The notes under the pieces were generated by a model, which worked only from the letters and a program-made list of their open reading frames with translations, was not told the origin of the DNA and made no database searches. Made by a program: the position numbers and the translations under genes. A DNA stretch of 6,475 nt from Betaproteobacteria bacterium. GTDB lineage: Bacteria > Pseudomonadota > Gammaproteobacteria > Burkholderiales > SG8-41. The stretch lies in assembly GCA_021732805.1 (NCBI GenBank), contig JAKFUJ010000094.1, positions 1 through 6,475 of the forward strand, in the 5' to 3' direction. Positions 6,253-6,475 of this stretch are shown here, in pieces (within the stretch, counting starts at the first letter, position 1; every line of letters starts with the position of its first letter).

Positions 6253-6475
6253 GTTGGCGTCGCGGCGCTGCGTTTCGACTGCCATTGCCGCAGCCAGCCG
6301 GCATTGCCGCCGAGTTCGACGATTTCCATCAGCGTATCCGGTATCGGCGGATATTCGCGGCGGACGTCGCGGGTGTGGTTGATGAAAAAGCCGTCGCGGA
6401 AATTGACTTCGAGTTCGTCGCCGGTTTCGCACATTTCGGTGGTGTTGACGCAGTCGGTAATGACACGCACGCCGC
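6249..6475 (-). CDS. LeuD-like (aconitase-swivel) dehydratase small subunit, C-terminal end
   Basis: The last 74 codons of a gene that continues past the right edge of the window. The visible part resembles the end of 3-isopropylmalate dehydratase small subunits and relatives: a TGDELEVNFRDG turn-and-strand segment, then NHTR, then a Pro-rich link and the closing helix IPDTLMEIVELGGNAGWL, the position where LeuD proteins have a PLPPFLLEILEAGG-type ending. Family role: the swivel-domain subunit that pairs with an iron-sulfur large subunit (LeuC-like) to isomerise or hydrate a hydroxy-acid. Dimethylmalate or other hydro-lyase relatives are equally possible, since the substrate-specific loop is outside the window. 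It lies directly upstream of the GNAT gene in the same operon (ATGA overlap). A large-subunit gene would be expected just beyond the right edge. Confidence 0.72.
   Translation of the reverse strand, partial: GVRVITDCVNTTEMCETGDELEVNFRDGFFINHTRDVRREYPPIPDTLMEIVELGGNAGWLRQWQSKRSAATPT

Noticed and set aside
6253..6432. N-terminal extension of the GNAT protein to 6432
   Set aside because: The extra 60 residues are arginine-rich and out of frame with the LeuD-like protein coding there; the family-like sequence begins only after the Met at 6252.

Overview
The window looks like chromosomal DNA from a GC-rich Proteobacterium, most likely a betaproteobacterium of the Burkholderiales type. This is inferred from the high GC third positions, the Bug/TctC-type solute-binding protein at the left edge, and the catabolic gene mix of an IorAB-type molybdenum hydroxylase, a creatinase-like M24 protein and a LeuD-like dehydratase. 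No rRNA, tRNA, transposase, CRISPR array or phage gene was seen. The window is almost fully coding, and no gap exceeds 151 bases.

Left part (1-1502, + strand). The last 65 codons of a tripartite tricarboxylate transporter (TTT) solute-binding protein end at a clear intrinsic terminator (223-254). After only 36 bases comes a 403-residue M24 (pita-bread fold) protein. It has lost most of the dinuclear metal ligands of aminopeptidases and is better read as a metal-free, creatinase-like enzyme or a pseudo-peptidase than as a proline aminopeptidase.

Middle part (1503-4413, + strand). A 150-base intergenic region holds an AT-rich island with an 18-base near-palindrome, a possible -10 box and a strong Shine-Dalgarno. 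It leads into a two-gene operon: a small subunit with two [2Fe-2S] clusters (IorA-like) and a Tat-exported molybdopterin large subunit (IorB-like), joined by an ATGA overlap and closed by a strong terminator. The two would form a periplasmic heterodimer that hydroxylates an aldehyde or N-heterocycle. The operon has no FAD subunit, cytochrome or maturation chaperone. The residue aligned with the catalytic Glu of the xanthine oxidase family is Gln.

Right part (4414-6475). A 348-residue D-Ala-D-Ala-ligase-like ATP-grasp protein starts 25 bases after the terminator. It has no Shine-Dalgarno, and a TAGAAT box sits six bases before its ATG, so it is a candidate leaderless gene. It converges, with a 14-base gap, on a minus-strand pair: the C-terminal end of a LeuD/aconitase-swivel small subunit followed by a GNAT acetyltransferase, again joined by an ATGA overlap.

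No single pathway ties everything together. The transporter protein, M24 protein and molybdenum hydroxylase suggest a region for uptake and oxidation of small organic acids or N-compounds. The ATP-grasp protein and the LeuD-GNAT pair look like separate units. I did not find convincing evidence of a wholly new multi-gene system. The best leads are the altered active sites of the M24 protein and of the molybdenum large subunit.
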